A DNA stretch of 64,000 nucleotides from Parcubacteria group bacterium (GCA_943354045.1 CALRBF010000003.1:1-64000); one strand, 5' to 3'; shown: positions 45,044 through 54,038, numbered from the stretch's first letter. Numbers and translations: made by a program. Notes: generated by a model not told the origin, from the letters alone.

Positions 45044-45892
45044 TTAGACTTTTTTATCTTGATCTAAATAATTTTTAGACCTTTGTAATTGTGTTGCATT
45101 TTTAGGAGAAATAATACTTTTTCCTGTTTGTTTCTCTAATGTTATTCTTGCTTGTTTAGCAACATTGCCCCCTTCTTTTGCTACTTTTTTGTTTTCATTC
45201 AATCCTTTTGGCTTTTGTTCTTTTGAAATTTCGGCAGTAGAGGCTTCGGCTAACATATTCAAAACTAGCTCAAGATTAGTCATATTATCTCTTAGATTTT
45301 GTTTTTTGAGACCTTTAAAATTTTTATATTGCCTTACTGATTTATCTGCCCAGGCTTTTGTGATTTCATCTGTTAAAATTGCATATTCTAAACCTTCTTG
45401 AACCCCTCTTTCATCCCATTCATCAGTTAACTCTTTTCTAATCTCAATACTTTTTAATCTTTGATTAATCCAATTTGGAGAATATCCTTTCTTGAAATAA
45501 GTTTTCATTGCTCTTTCAAAAGCAAGCTCTGGATCCTCAGTCTCCTCTATTCTCTCATATCCAACCTTTGCTAACCAAAGTTTGAAAGGTTCAGCTTTTG
45601 GCGATGGAATTGATTGAATTAGTCTTAAAATATTTTCTGTGTCTAAGACATCGGTAAGGTAGCTTTTACCATCAGACGATTGCATTTTCAGTTGTCCCAT
45701 ATTTTGGGACAACTGACTTCCTTCATTGTTTAACTTTGTTTTTAAAGCATTCCAATACTTTCGTGGTCTAGGACTTTCTGTTAAAATCTCAATTACATCC
45801 ACAACAGAAAAATACCAAAGCTCTTTTTCATTATCCCAAGCCCTACGAACTTGCTTTTGATTGAATATTATTATGGAATTTTCTTTTTTCAT
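45044..45892 (-). CDS. BRO-N / DinD-like phage antirepressor family protein
   Basis: This 282-aa protein has an N-terminal BRO-N-like domain (RRAWDNEKELWYFSVVDVIEILTES, then YWNALKTKLNNEGSQL). The strongly conserved stretch is IQSIPSPKAEPFKLWLAKVGYERIEETEDPELA, followed by ELTDEWDERGVQEGLEYAILTDEI. This is the layout of DNA-damage-inducible protein D and related antirepressors, often carried by phages and mobile DNA. A basic C-terminus ends the chain. It is upstream of the transglutaminase-like gene in the cassette. Its molecular role is unknown. Confidence 0.85.
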   Translation of the reverse strand: MKKENSIIIFNQKQVRRAWDNEKELWYFSVVDVIEILTESPRPRKYWNALKTKLNNEGSQLSQNMGQLKMQSSDGKSYLTDVLDTENILRLIQSIPSPKAEPFKLWLAKVGYERIEETEDPELAFERAMKTYFKKGYSPNWINQRLKSIEIRKELTDEWDERGVQEGLEYAILTDEITKAWADKSVRQYKNFKGLKKQNLRDNMTNLELVLNMLAEASTAEISKEQKPKGLNENKKVAKEGGNVAKQARITLEKQTGKSIISPKNATQLQRSKNYLDQDKKV

Positions 45893-45963
45893 AATTTTTT
45901 ATTACCATCTTTGATTACTATGATACCACAATTCATGCTTCTCTTCCAATTTATGTACTAGCT

Positions 45964-45980
45964 GACTACACTTTGTAGTC
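45964..45980. repeat. Perfect hairpin adjoining the right 56-bp repeat
   Basis: GACTACA (45964-45970), CTT loop, TGTAGTC (45974-45980). It ends two bases before the right repeat copy begins. It could be a recognition structure of the cassette end. It has no U-run, so it is not a normal terminator. Confidence 0.7.
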
Positions 45981-45982
45981 AC

Positions 45983-46038
45983 CTCACCCGCCAAGAAAAA
46001 GTCACTATTATGAAAGTCAAAGAAATTTTGGGATTGTA
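45983..46038 (+). repeat. 56-bp direct repeat, right copy
   Basis: This is an exact copy of 43839-43894. It has the same reading frame as the end of subunit D and ends in TAG instead of TAA. It is not part of any complete gene. The bases after it (46039 on) are probably the original downstream flank of the ATPase operon. Confidence 0.95.
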
Positions 46039-46067
46039 GGAAAATATCTTCAATAAAAATTATAAAA

Positions 46068-46096
46068 TTGACTCAAATACTATAATTCTTTATACT
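46068..46096 (+). promoter_or_regulatory. Promoter of TMEM175-like gene
   Basis: TTGACT (46068-46073), 17-bp spacer, TATACT (46091-46096), followed by the ATG at 46124. Confidence 0.75.
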
Positions 46097-46123
46097 ATAG
46101 TTATAAATATATAATTCCACCCT

Positions 46124-46762
46124 ATGAATAAACAGCGTTTCGAAGCATTAACCGAAGGAATATTTGCGATTGTAATGACTTTGCTTGTGATTGAGATTAA
46201 AGTCCCTGAAATCCATCATATTGCAACTAATCTTGAGTTATGGGAGGCTATCAAAGAATTAACTCCCCTATTCTTAAGTTTTATATTGAGTTTTACGGTA
46301 CTTGCAACTCTTTGGAGAGCTCATGTATTTATGATTTCCTATTATGCCAAATCAATAGATACTCATATGATAAACATAAATATTATATTCTTTATTTTGG
46401 TAGCCTTATTGCCTTTTTCAGCCCATCTATTGGGAGCATATCATTATACTCAATTTGCTATTATTTTTTATGGACTCAATATATCTCTATTGAGCTTAAC
46501 CCTGTATGGTCTCAGGACATATATGCGAATTTCTGGGAATATTGATACTGAGAGATTCGATACCTCTGATCGTAAATATACTCGAATTCGTATTTTACTT
46601 CCGCTTTTATGTTCTATGCTCGCTATTCCCCTATCATTCTGGAATACTAATATTTCTATTATTATGTATACTTTTGTGGTACTATTCAATTTCTTACCAG
46701 GAGGAATTGTCTTTATTGAAAATATAGTTAATAAAATATTAGGCCGAAATATTGAGGTGTAA
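46124..46762 (+). CDS. TMEM175-family (DUF1211) potassium channel-like protein
   Basis: This 212-aa protein has six membrane helices. The first helix carries the family signature RFEALTEGIFAIVMTLLVIEIKVP (usually RxEAFSDGVFAI; here the Asp is Glu). Bacterial TMEM175 proteins form tetrameric K+ leak channels. The conserved loop THMININIIFFILVALLPFSAHLLG fits the third helix pair. It has its own promoter and precedes a small-membrane-protein and ABC gene group. Confidence 0.85.
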   Translation: MNKQRFEALTEGIFAIVMTLLVIEIKVPEIHHIATNLELWEAIKELTPLFLSFILSFTVLATLWRAHVFMISYYAKSIDTHMININIIFFILVALLPFSAHLLGAYHYTQFAIIFYGLNISLLSLTLYGLRTYMRISGNIDTERFDTSDRKYTRIRILLPLLCSMLAIPLSFWNTNISIIMYTFVVLFNFLPGGIVFIENIVNKILGRNIEV

Positions 46763-46836
46763 ATTGTGGATATGTTAATTATTGACATATTTAAAATATA
46801 TTGATATTATTTTATTATACAGTTATAGTTTATATA

Positions 46837-47130
46837 ATGAATTATCTCAAACTTATTCTGAATGGATTTCTCTCAACGATTACCATAATTATAGTATTGG
46901 GAGTTTTATATTTTTTCTGGGCAACCCAATCTAATAGCTCTCTATTAAATTTGTCATTTGGGAGTTTACTTATATACAAATATCAGCCCGATCCTCCTGG
47001 ATTTGCTTTTGGGAATGGATTATTTCTCATAAGTTTATTGGGTGGTTTATTGAATGCTCTTTTCATAAAATTTCAAAAGCCCAAATCAAAAAAAGGAGAG
47101 GAGGTGAATACAAATGGACAATCTCAATAA
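46837..47130 (+). CDS. Small two-helix membrane protein
   Basis: This 97-aa protein is read from the ATG at 46837; a TTG at 46801 is an alternative. It has a first helix (about 9-29, FLSTITIIIVLGVLYFFWA) and a second (about 57-75, GNGLFLISLLGGLLNALFI), then a basic tail (KPKSKKGEE). The end overlaps the start of the next small gene, whose ribosome-binding site lies in this gene's coding sequence. No family is recognised. Confidence 0.6.
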   Translation: MNYLKLILNGFLSTITIIIVLGVLYFFWATQSNSSLLNLSFGSLLIYKYQPDPPGFAFGNGLFLISLLGGLLNALFIKFQKPKSKKGEEVNTNGQSQ

Positions 47131-47284
47131 CACTCAATCTACCAGCTCTGCAGTTCTCTATGTAGGTATTGCTTTGGTTTTACTTTTTGGAGTATGGGGA
47201 TTTTGTATGAGTAAAGGTTATCGTGGTGGTAAAATTCTTTTTCAACCAACAAAAGGAATATATGCCATTGAATGTGTTAAGTAA
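47114..47284 (+). CDS. 56-aa membrane peptide, translation-coupled
   Basis: This short gene has a strong Shine-Dalgarno sequence (GGAGAGGAGGTG) just before the ATG at 47114. The peptide has a short polar N-terminus (MDNLNNTQSTSS), one membrane helix (about 13-32, AVLYVGIALVLLFGVWGFCM) and a basic C-terminal tail with GYRGGK and one Cys near the end. Size and shape resemble single-pass peptides or membrane-active leader peptides. It lies directly ahead of the ABC-permease-M50 genes. It could be the substrate of that set; this is inference. Confidence 0.65.
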   Translation: MDNLNNTQSTSSAVLYVGIALVLLFGVWGFCMSKGYRGGKILFQPTKGIYAIECVK

Positions 47285-47304
47285 AGTGATTCTATCCTAG
47301 TATT

Positions 47305-47320
47305 ATCTGAGGCCTCAGAT
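47305..47320. promoter_or_regulatory. 16-bp perfect palindrome before ABC operon
   Basis: ATCTGAGGCCTCAGAT reads the same on both strands. It lies 27 bp before the ABC ATPase start, upstream of a TATAAT at 47338-47343. It could be an operator for a dimeric repressor or a short RNA hairpin. Confidence 0.5.
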
Positions 47321-47347
47321 ATCCGACCTAATAATATTATAATCTAA

Positions 47348-48121
47348 ATGTATATATTTAAAGCTCAGCATATTTCCAAACAATTCCAAGACACTCCTAT
47401 TTTACATAATATTTCTTTTGAACTTTCTAATCAAAATAATATTATTGGGTTAATTGGTCCAAATGGCTCAGGAAAAACGACATTACTCAAATGCTTATCT
47501 GGGTATTTGGAATCGACCTATTCAATATTAGAAGTATATCCTCATATATCTTTAGCTCAAAATCCTGATTTGTATCAGGAGAATATTTCTTTTGTCCCAG
47601 ATATTGATTCTATTTCTCCATTTTTAACTGGTAGAGAATTTTTGAATCTTGTGATAGATATGCGTAAATTATATTCCTCTAAAATACAAAAAAGGCTTCA
47701 TTTACTTTGTGATTATTTTGATATATCAAATGACTTGGATAGATTGATGAAGGAATATTCACATGGAATGATAAAAAAGATATCCCTTATTGCTGGATTT
47801 CTTCCTTCGGCAAAAGTCTTATTATTAGATGAGCCCTTTAATGGACTTGATCCTGAAATGATTACTTTGACCCAAAATCTCATTCGCCAATACTCAACAG
47901 GAGACAAAGCCTGTCTCTTATCTTCTCATTATCTTCAAGGGATTGAGGAGCTTTGTAGTTCAATTATTGTTTTAGATAAAGGGCATATTCACTATAAAGG
48001 TACCGTGAATAGCTTTATTCAACAATATCAAACAAAAAATCTCGAGACCTCATGGATACAATATTTAGGAATTTCTGATGAAAAAAATGAACTTATTCAA
48101 AAAATTATTGATTGCAATTAA
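47348..48121 (+). CDS. ABC transporter ATP-binding protein
   Basis: This 257-aa ABC ATPase has Walker A GPNGSGKTT (about residues 39-47), signature region EYSHGMIKKISLIAGFLPSA (a degenerate LSGGQ, SHGM) and Walker B LLLDEPFNGLD. It is in the CcmA/bacteriocin-export-like (ABC-2) group. The permease gene overlaps it by 44 bp in another frame. The near absence of a leader after the TATAAT box suggests a leaderless or nearly leaderless transcript. Confidence 0.9.
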   Translation: MYIFKAQHISKQFQDTPILHNISFELSNQNNIIGLIGPNGSGKTTLLKCLSGYLESTYSILEVYPHISLAQNPDLYQENISFVPDIDSISPFLTGREFLNLVIDMRKLYSSKIQKRLHLLCDYFDISNDLDRLMKEYSHGMIKKISLIAGFLPSAKVLLLDEPFNGLDPEMITLTQNLIRQYSTGDKACLLSSHYLQGIEELCSSIIVLDKGHIHYKGTVNSFIQQYQTKNLETSWIQYLGISDEKNELIQKIIDCN

Positions 48122-49205
48122 GTTAAATATTCTCGAGAATAAAAACTATATTCGAGAATTAGCTAAAAGTAATATTTTTGTATATATAATACCGATATTA
48201 TTGATAGCTTTGTCTATTTTTTATATATTATTTTGGCAATTATTAATAGATACATACTTTGAAAATATACAACTTTCAATACAAAATATATTCAAGTTAT
48301 CTATATTAACACTCTGTATTATTTCTGTAGCACAGGTATTATTATTAGGGATATTCTATAAAGACACCCCCATATCTCCACTTGTCAGTAATTTAGATAA
48401 TAAAGAAAAATATTGGTTTAATCTCATATCAATACTATATATTCAGGTTATCATAAGTAGTATTTTACTTTGTCCTATATTTTTTATTTATCATATAGTA
48501 TTCTCAATACCTATTTCTCTTATATATTATATTGTACTTATTACTGCTATTCATAGTCTTAGCATACTATTATTTACCCTAATACTTAGATACCCCATTA
48601 TATTTAAAACTTTTACCATCTCTCACAAAAACACTCCCCTTTATAATGGATTATTACGTATGCCCTTTTTTGGAATTGAAATTATCTCAATACTCTTTTT
48701 ACAAATTATTCTGATTATAGTTCTCAAAACAGTATCTCTAGATTGGCTTGATTCTATATTATCTCAACTTATTATTATATTCCCCTATCTCATTATATTT
48801 TTTGCTTTACTAATTCAATCTATTTACCAGTCTTTATACCCAATTATTATACCCTACCCCAAATCAAAACAGTATTTATTACAATTACATATTAATACCC
48901 TCATAATAATATGGATACTATTTAGTATAAGCACTTTATTCAATGCCCTAATATATGACATACACAATTATACTACATTTATAGAGGGTTTAATATTAAT
49001 TATACTAGCTTATAGCATAAGTAAGTTTTTTACTTTACTACATTCTGACCAAATTGCAATTCTTATTATGGGAATGATTTTAATTATATTAAATAATTAT
49101 TTTATCCAAATTATTCCTAGTATCTGGATACGGTTAGGAATAGCTTTTACTCTTTGTGTATTTAGTACTATTGTTAATAAAAACTCAGCTTATGAGTCTC
49201 GTTAA
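48078..49205 (+). CDS. Polytopic ABC permease-like membrane protein
   Basis: This 375-aa protein has about ten hydrophobic helices and a short charged N-terminus (MKKMNLFKKLLIAIKLNILENK). It has no clear family motif, but its place directly after an ABC ATPase, overlapping it by 44 bp, makes it the membrane partner. It is rich in Ile and Leu, and base composition is more AT than usual. It ends 14 bp into the M50 gene. Confidence 0.75.
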   Translation: MKKMNLFKKLLIAIKLNILENKNYIRELAKSNIFVYIIPILLIALSIFYILFWQLLIDTYFENIQLSIQNIFKLSILTLCIISVAQVLLLGIFYKDTPISPLVSNLDNKEKYWFNLISILYIQVIISSILLCPIFFIYHIVFSIPISLIYYIVLITAIHSLSILLFTLILRYPIIFKTFTISHKNTPLYNGLLRMPFFGIEIISILFLQIILIIVLKTVSLDWLDSILSQLIIIFPYLIIFFALLIQSIYQSLYPIIIPYPKSKQYLLQLHINTLIIIWILFSISTLFNALIYDIHNYTTFIEGLILIILAYSISKFFTLLHSDQIAILIMGMILIILNNYFIQIIPSIWIRLGIAFTLCVFSTIVNKNSAYESR

Positions 49206-49665
49206 TTATATACATCTCATCAAGTCAATTATATTTGCCTATCGATTAATATGGTTTATATCTATTGCCTTGATATTCTCTTCTCTGTGGATACAGAATA
49301 TATTCATTTTTAGTATTATTTCTACTTTTGGTTTATTTAGTGCTATATTTATTCATGAAATTGCTCACTTATTATTGGCATATTATTTTCATTCTCCAAA
49401 ATTAATAAAGATTCAATACCAGCACAATCATCTTAATATATCCTATCCCTTTCATCCTATTCCTAGTATTATCATTAGTTTAGCAGGACCCTTATCCAAT
49501 ATCATAATTGCTATTATAGCTAGTATACTTACTCAAGATATATTTAATATTATTGTCATTATTAACATCATATTTGGAATAGGCAATTTCTTCCCACCCA
49601 GTAATGATGGCAAAGAGATATTCAAAGGATTAAAAATACTTATCCGAGATACGATATCAAAATGA
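49192..49665 (+). CDS. M50-family membrane zinc metalloprotease
   Basis: This 157-aa protein is read from the ATG at 49192, which overlaps the permease stop. The zinc motif is HEIAH (His55, Glu56, His59) in a membrane helix. The third ligand is Asp139 in NFFPPSNDGKE, the counterpart of the NxxPxxxxDGG motif of site-2 proteases. The protein is shorter than typical S2P and has 4-5 helices with no PDZ. Small M50 enzymes next to ABC exporters occur in peptide-processing operons such as yyd. It is convergent with the P-type ATPase gene. Confidence 0.85.
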   Translation: MSLVNYIHLIKSIIFAYRLIWFISIALIFSSLWIQNIFIFSIISTFGLFSAIFIHEIAHLLLAYYFHSPKLIKIQYQHNHLNISYPFHPIPSIIISLAGPLSNIIIAIIASILTQDIFNIIVIINIIFGIGNFFPPSNDGKEIFKGLKILIRDTISK

Positions 49666-49667
49666 TA

Positions 49668-52379
49668 TTACTTCGCCCCTAATCTCACTCGCCATTTGTA
49701 GACTTCGGCGACGGCGATGACGACAGCGATGGAGATAAAGCCATAATAAATAGAATCATATAGCGAGACTGGGGTGAATTGTAATATTCTCTGGAGGAAT
49801 GGGAGGGTTATCATAGCGACTAAGATGAGAGCTGAGGCGGCGACAGCTAGGTTGATCATACGATTGGAGAAGAAGCCGATGCTGAATAGAGATTCTTTTG
49901 GGGATCGCATATTATAGCTATTGGCTAATTGCATCAAGGCTAAGCAGAGGAAAAACATTGTTCTGGCCTGTTCAATTCCATTAACTAAATAAGCTAGATA
50001 AATCCAGAAGCCTATTACGGTCATAATTAAAGTCATAACTATAATATAGGGATAGGTATTGGGTGAGACTACTTTCATATTGGCTGACAGTGGTTTTTCT
50101 AACAAAATTCCTTTATGACTTCGCTCGGTAGCAAGGGCAATATCTGAAATTCCATTGGTAACTAAGTTTAGGCACAAAACTTGTATAGCTAAAAGTGGTA
50201 ATGGCAGCCCTAAGCTGAGGCTTAATATAAAGAGTAAAATCTCCGCAATACTGGTAGTGATGAGGAAAATACTAGTTTGTTGTATATTCCTGAATATAAC
50301 TCTTCCCTCTTCCAGAGCCGAGATAATACTGACAAAATTATCATCAGTAAGTACAATATCACTGGCTTCCCGAGCTACATCAGTACCTCTGATACCCATA
50401 GCTATACCTATATCGGCTTTTTTGAGAGCTGGGGCATCATTTACCCCGTCTCCCGTCATAGCCACGATATGCTTATGTTTTTGTAGGATAGTGGCTACTC
50501 TGAGCTTACTTCTTGGACTTAACCTAGCTAGTACAGAAATATGCTTGAGTTTTTTATATAATTCCTTATCAGATAACTTTTGAATCTCATCATCGGTCAA
50601 AGCTTCTCCTGTCTCGTCTATCAAACCAATGGATTTAGCAATGGCCAGAGCAGTGTCTTTATGGTCTCCAGTTGCCATAATTACTCTGACTCCTGCTTTT
50701 TTAGCCTGTGCAATAGCATCAGCTACTTCAGCTCGAGGCGGATCGATAATCCCAACTATACCTACAAATACTAAATCTTGCACTTGCTCGGCTTGAATAG
50801 CTTTTAGTCCCGCTGATTCATCTCTATAGGCAAGGGCTATAACCCTCATAGCTTGTTTAGAGAATTGAACTATTTGCTGATTAACCTTCTCAATATGATT
50901 GTCTGTTAAATCAATTATATTACCTTTTTTATCTAAAATTTTATTACTTAATTTCAGCAAAGTTTCACTAGCTCCTATCACCATCATCTGATATAAGTCC
51001 TGATCTTGATTATACACATAGCTGGCTCTCAATTTATTCTCAGAGCGAAAAGGTAAATCTGCTAATCTATGCCATTCATTGTCAAGTAAATCTTTATTAA
51101 GTCCAGACTTGTTAGACAATACTGCTAAAGATACTTCTGTGGGGTCTCCAAGACTCTTGATTGTAGGCGTTACACTCTCTATAACTTCTTCATATACCTG
51201 CCCATTATGAGCAAGCCCTGCTATATGCAATAATTTAGCAATTGCAGGATAATCTAAAGGAATAATAATATTATTACCTTGTTTAAAGTCACCTATAGGA
51301 ATAAGCCCTCGACCAGTAATATCTATTATTGGCTCATCCAAAACCCATAATTTTTGAACCGTCATATTATTCTCAGTCAAAGTTCCCGTTTTATCTGTAA
51401 TAATAGTATCCATCACAGCAAGAGATTCTGTGACTGGAAGAGACCTTATAATAGCCTTTTTATCACTCATTCTTTTAGCTCCTATTGCTAATACCACTAC
51501 CAAAACTACTGGTAAACTCTCTGGGATACCACCCACTAGAGCAGACAAAGTAAAGCTTATCATTTCATCTAGAGGTAGTCCCCGAAACCAAAATCCAATC
51601 ACAAACAGAATAGCTGCTGAGCTAAAAGCAAAAATAGCTAATTGTCGAGCTAAAGTAGCAGTTTGAGTATGGAAATGAGTCTTTTCTACTGGTAATTTTT
51701 GAATATCCTCGGCAATTGTCCCGATTTGAGTATTCATACCTGTAGCAACTACCACAGCTTTTGCCCAGCCAGTAGCTACCAGAGTTCCCATCCAAACGGA
51801 ATTCACCATATCTCCAATACCAACTTCTTTTGTAATTATTTCTAAGGATTTTTGAATTGGTTGCGACTCCCCCGTCAAAGCCGACTCTATGATCTGTAAT
51901 TCTACAGCCTCAATCAGCCTTGCATCAGCCGGAACCTTATCTCCCTCCTCCAAAATAATAATGTCCCCAGGTACTAAGTCCTTGGCATCATGCTCTTCCA
52001 AATGCCCATCACGATACACCTTAGTTTTGACCAAAATTTTCTGAGCCAGAGCCGATACCGCTTTCTCTGCCCTATACTCTTGGGAAAACCCAATAATAGA
52101 ATTTATCAACACAATAACAATAATAATCCAAAAGTCTACCCAATGATTAAATACAGCCGAAAGTATAGCAGATAAAATCAACACATAGACTAATCCATTA
52201 TGAAATTGTTTTAGAAATGTCCAAATAGGTGAGGTACTCTGTTTAGGAGTTAATATATTTTTACCATATTGTACTTGTCTAACTTCTATCTCTTGAGAAG
52301 TTAGACCCCCTGTATTAGTAGCTAATAATCCTAATATTTCTTCTATCGTAAGTTGATAATATTCTTTTCTTTTTTTCAT
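49668..52379 (-). CDS. P-type cation-transporting ATPase (Ca2+/type II)
   Basis: This 903-aa ion pump has the phosphorylation site Asp329 in TDKTGTLTENNMT. The A domain has GEE-like DKVPADARLIEA and ALTGESQPI. The nucleotide domain has the conserved FRSENKLRASYV segment, and the hinge has MATGDHKDTALAIAKSIG and MTGDGVNDAPALKKADIGIAMG. The N-terminal cation ATPase domain (YYQLTIEEILGLLATNTGGL) and ten-helix layout match SERCA/PMR1-type pumps. IPESLPVVL in helix 4 replaces the usual PEGLP. It probably exports Ca2+ or Mn2+. Confidence 0.92.
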   Translation of the reverse strand: MKKRKEYYQLTIEEILGLLATNTGGLTSQEIEVRQVQYGKNILTPKQSTSPIWTFLKQFHNGLVYVLILSAILSAVFNHWVDFWIIIVIVLINSIIGFSQEYRAEKAVSALAQKILVKTKVYRDGHLEEHDAKDLVPGDIIILEEGDKVPADARLIEAVELQIIESALTGESQPIQKSLEIITKEVGIGDMVNSVWMGTLVATGWAKAVVVATGMNTQIGTIAEDIQKLPVEKTHFHTQTATLARQLAIFAFSSAAILFVIGFWFRGLPLDEMISFTLSALVGGIPESLPVVLVVVLAIGAKRMSDKKAIIRSLPVTESLAVMDTIITDKTGTLTENNMTVQKLWVLDEPIIDITGRGLIPIGDFKQGNNIIIPLDYPAIAKLLHIAGLAHNGQVYEEVIESVTPTIKSLGDPTEVSLAVLSNKSGLNKDLLDNEWHRLADLPFRSENKLRASYVYNQDQDLYQMMVIGASETLLKLSNKILDKKGNIIDLTDNHIEKVNQQIVQFSKQAMRVIALAYRDESAGLKAIQAEQVQDLVFVGIVGIIDPPRAEVADAIAQAKKAGVRVIMATGDHKDTALAIAKSIGLIDETGEALTDDEIQKLSDKELYKKLKHISVLARLSPRSKLRVATILQKHKHIVAMTGDGVNDAPALKKADIGIAMGIRGTDVAREASDIVLTDDNFVSIISALEEGRVIFRNIQQTSIFLITTSIAEILLFILSLSLGLPLPLLAIQVLCLNLVTNGISDIALATERSHKGILLEKPLSANMKVVSPNTYPYIIVMTLIMTVIGFWIYLAYLVNGIEQARTMFFLCLALMQLANSYNMRSPKESLFSIGFFSNRMINLAVAASALILVAMITLPFLQRILQFTPVSLYDSIYYGFISIAVVIAVAEVYKWRVRLGAK

Positions 52380-52391
52380 ATATCAACAATA

Positions 52392-54011
52392 TTATTGCCC
52401 CTCATATTTATCCAGATTAGCAGTTTTAGGTATTTTTACCACAAATACTGCTCCATGTGAAGAACCAGGATTTTTGAGTTTTAATGTACCATGATGTAGC
52501 TCAACAATAGTACGAGAAATAAATAATCCAAGACCAGAACCATTTGGATTTTGATCCCCTACTCCTCGAGCACGGAATCGATATGTAAAAATTTTATCTT
52601 TTATAGTAAAATCTATTCCAGGCCCATTATCTCTAAAGAGAATTTTTAATCTATCCCCCTCATCAACCACTGTAATCCAAATTTTTCCTTTTCCATAATA
52701 AATCGCATTGAATAACAAATTCTGAAAAACCTCCTTCATTCTTATACTATCCATGGATACTTTAAAATCTTTTCCTATTGATTTTAAAATAGTTTCTGTT
52801 TCAAAATACTCTAATATATATTTACTATCTTCTAGCAAATATTGTAATTCATCTTTTACATCAACTTCCAGACGTATAGTAACTCCAAATCTATTAGCTT
52901 TTATTGCATTAAAGGCTAATAAATCATTTACAATAACAATGAGTCTCTGAGCATTCAAATATACTTTTATCAAATCATCATGAGTGGCTTGATTCATTTT
53001 ATATTTACCTTGCCATTGCTCTAAAATCAAAGAAAGAAATCCATTTAATGATGTAAGTGGTGTACGTAATTGATGAGATGTCATACGAAGAAACAAATCT
53101 TTTGACTCAATTATCTCAATTAATTTATTATTAGTTTTCTCTAATTGATGTTCTCGCTTAATACCCTTCAATAATTCTTGTATTAAGGTATAGGCTAATC
53201 CAGTAAATAGTAAAAAGAATATCACGCTCACTATTACCTCATAGGTATTCTTTGCAATAAAAATATAGATAAATAAAATAATACCCATTAATCCGAGTAA
53301 TATTTCTGATAAAATCATCTTAATATCAAAAAGATGATGTTTTAAGATAGCATAGGTGGTGAAGATAGTTAAAAATATTGAGCATAATTGACCAACCCAA
53401 TTAAATGTAAATACTCCTATCCATGGTAAAATTAAATTAGTTACAAAGGCTGGATATGTTGATAAAGTAGTCCCTAAGATAATAAATAAAATTTGATTTT
53501 GTTTAACTCCTTTAAACTCTTTATACTTGAGCCTTAATTCATAAAAGGCAAGATTAAATGTTACTATTATAAATATAGCATATATCCAAAATAATTCCCC
53601 AAAAATAATTTTATGTTCCAGACCATCTTGTAGAACAACTGAGCTAATTATATAAGGGGTAGTCCATGTTAATATAAGTAAAAAACCTAAGAAAATTAAT
53701 AAAGCTTTTTCTAATATTTTATTCTTTTTTACATATATAAAACGATTTACAAAAAGTAAAAATACCATTGGGATAAAAAGAGCAGAAATATATAATAATT
53801 TTGTAATCCCTAAGAGCCCATCTATATTATTAGTAGAGCGGTATATAGTTATCATTGTAATCCAACCTACCACTGTTAGTATCACGAGTGAGAACAACCT
53901 CTTGCTTGAATCTTGTTTTTGATCTGAGCTAAAAAAAAGTAGCAACCCTAAAGCAAAATTTGTTACTCCAATCGTAATTAATAATATATTTATTACATCA
54001 AATCCAACCAT
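52392..54011 (-). CDS. Orphan membrane sensor histidine kinase
   Basis: This 539-aa protein has about eight or nine membrane helices in residues 1-270 (7TM-sensor-like) and a short coiled linker. HisKA has the phospho-acceptor His313 in RMTSHQLRTPLTSL. HATPase_c has the N box in FQNLLFNAIYYGKG, the G1 box DNGPGIDF and G2 NGSGLGLFISRTIVELHHG. No response regulator gene is next to it; the partner must be elsewhere. It is 12 bp upstream of the P-type ATPase gene. Confidence 0.92.
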   Translation of the reverse strand: MVGFDVINILLITIGVTNFALGLLLFFSSDQKQDSSKRLFSLVILTVVGWITMITIYRSTNNIDGLLGITKLLYISALFIPMVFLLFVNRFIYVKKNKILEKALLIFLGFLLILTWTTPYIISSVVLQDGLEHKIIFGELFWIYAIFIIVTFNLAFYELRLKYKEFKGVKQNQILFIILGTTLSTYPAFVTNLILPWIGVFTFNWVGQLCSIFLTIFTTYAILKHHLFDIKMILSEILLGLMGIILFIYIFIAKNTYEVIVSVIFFLLFTGLAYTLIQELLKGIKREHQLEKTNNKLIEIIESKDLFLRMTSHQLRTPLTSLNGFLSLILEQWQGKYKMNQATHDDLIKVYLNAQRLIVIVNDLLAFNAIKANRFGVTIRLEVDVKDELQYLLEDSKYILEYFETETILKSIGKDFKVSMDSIRMKEVFQNLLFNAIYYGKGKIWITVVDEGDRLKILFRDNGPGIDFTIKDKIFTYRFRARGVGDQNPNGSGLGLFISRTIVELHHGTLKLKNPGSSHGAVFVVKIPKTANLDKYEGQ

Positions 54012-54038
54012 TATATTAATTTTATTTTTATGTGAAAA

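Larger units (their letters stand above)
43895..46038. mobile_element. Putative integrated cassette bounded by 56-bp direct repeats
   Basis: The 2144-bp unit (one repeat plus the interior) holds two minus-strand genes, a transglutaminase-like protein and a BRO-N/DinD-like protein, opposite to the operon it follows. The left copy rebuilds a whole subunit D gene and the right copy is a leftover tail, as when an element integrates at the 3' end of a gene. A 12-bp palindrome (TAAGTATACTTA, 43897-43908) touches the left repeat, and a 17-bp hairpin (45964-45980) touches the right one. No integrase or transposase is inside, so it would be moved in trans or is a remnant. Confidence 0.6.

Noticed and set aside
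45688..45716. Perfect 12-bp inverted repeat inside the BRO-N/DinD-like gene (TCAGTTGTCCCA and its complement)
   Set aside because: It encodes the conserved SQLSQNMGQLK stretch of the family, where paired Gln-Leu codons explain the symmetry. No need for a functional hairpin.
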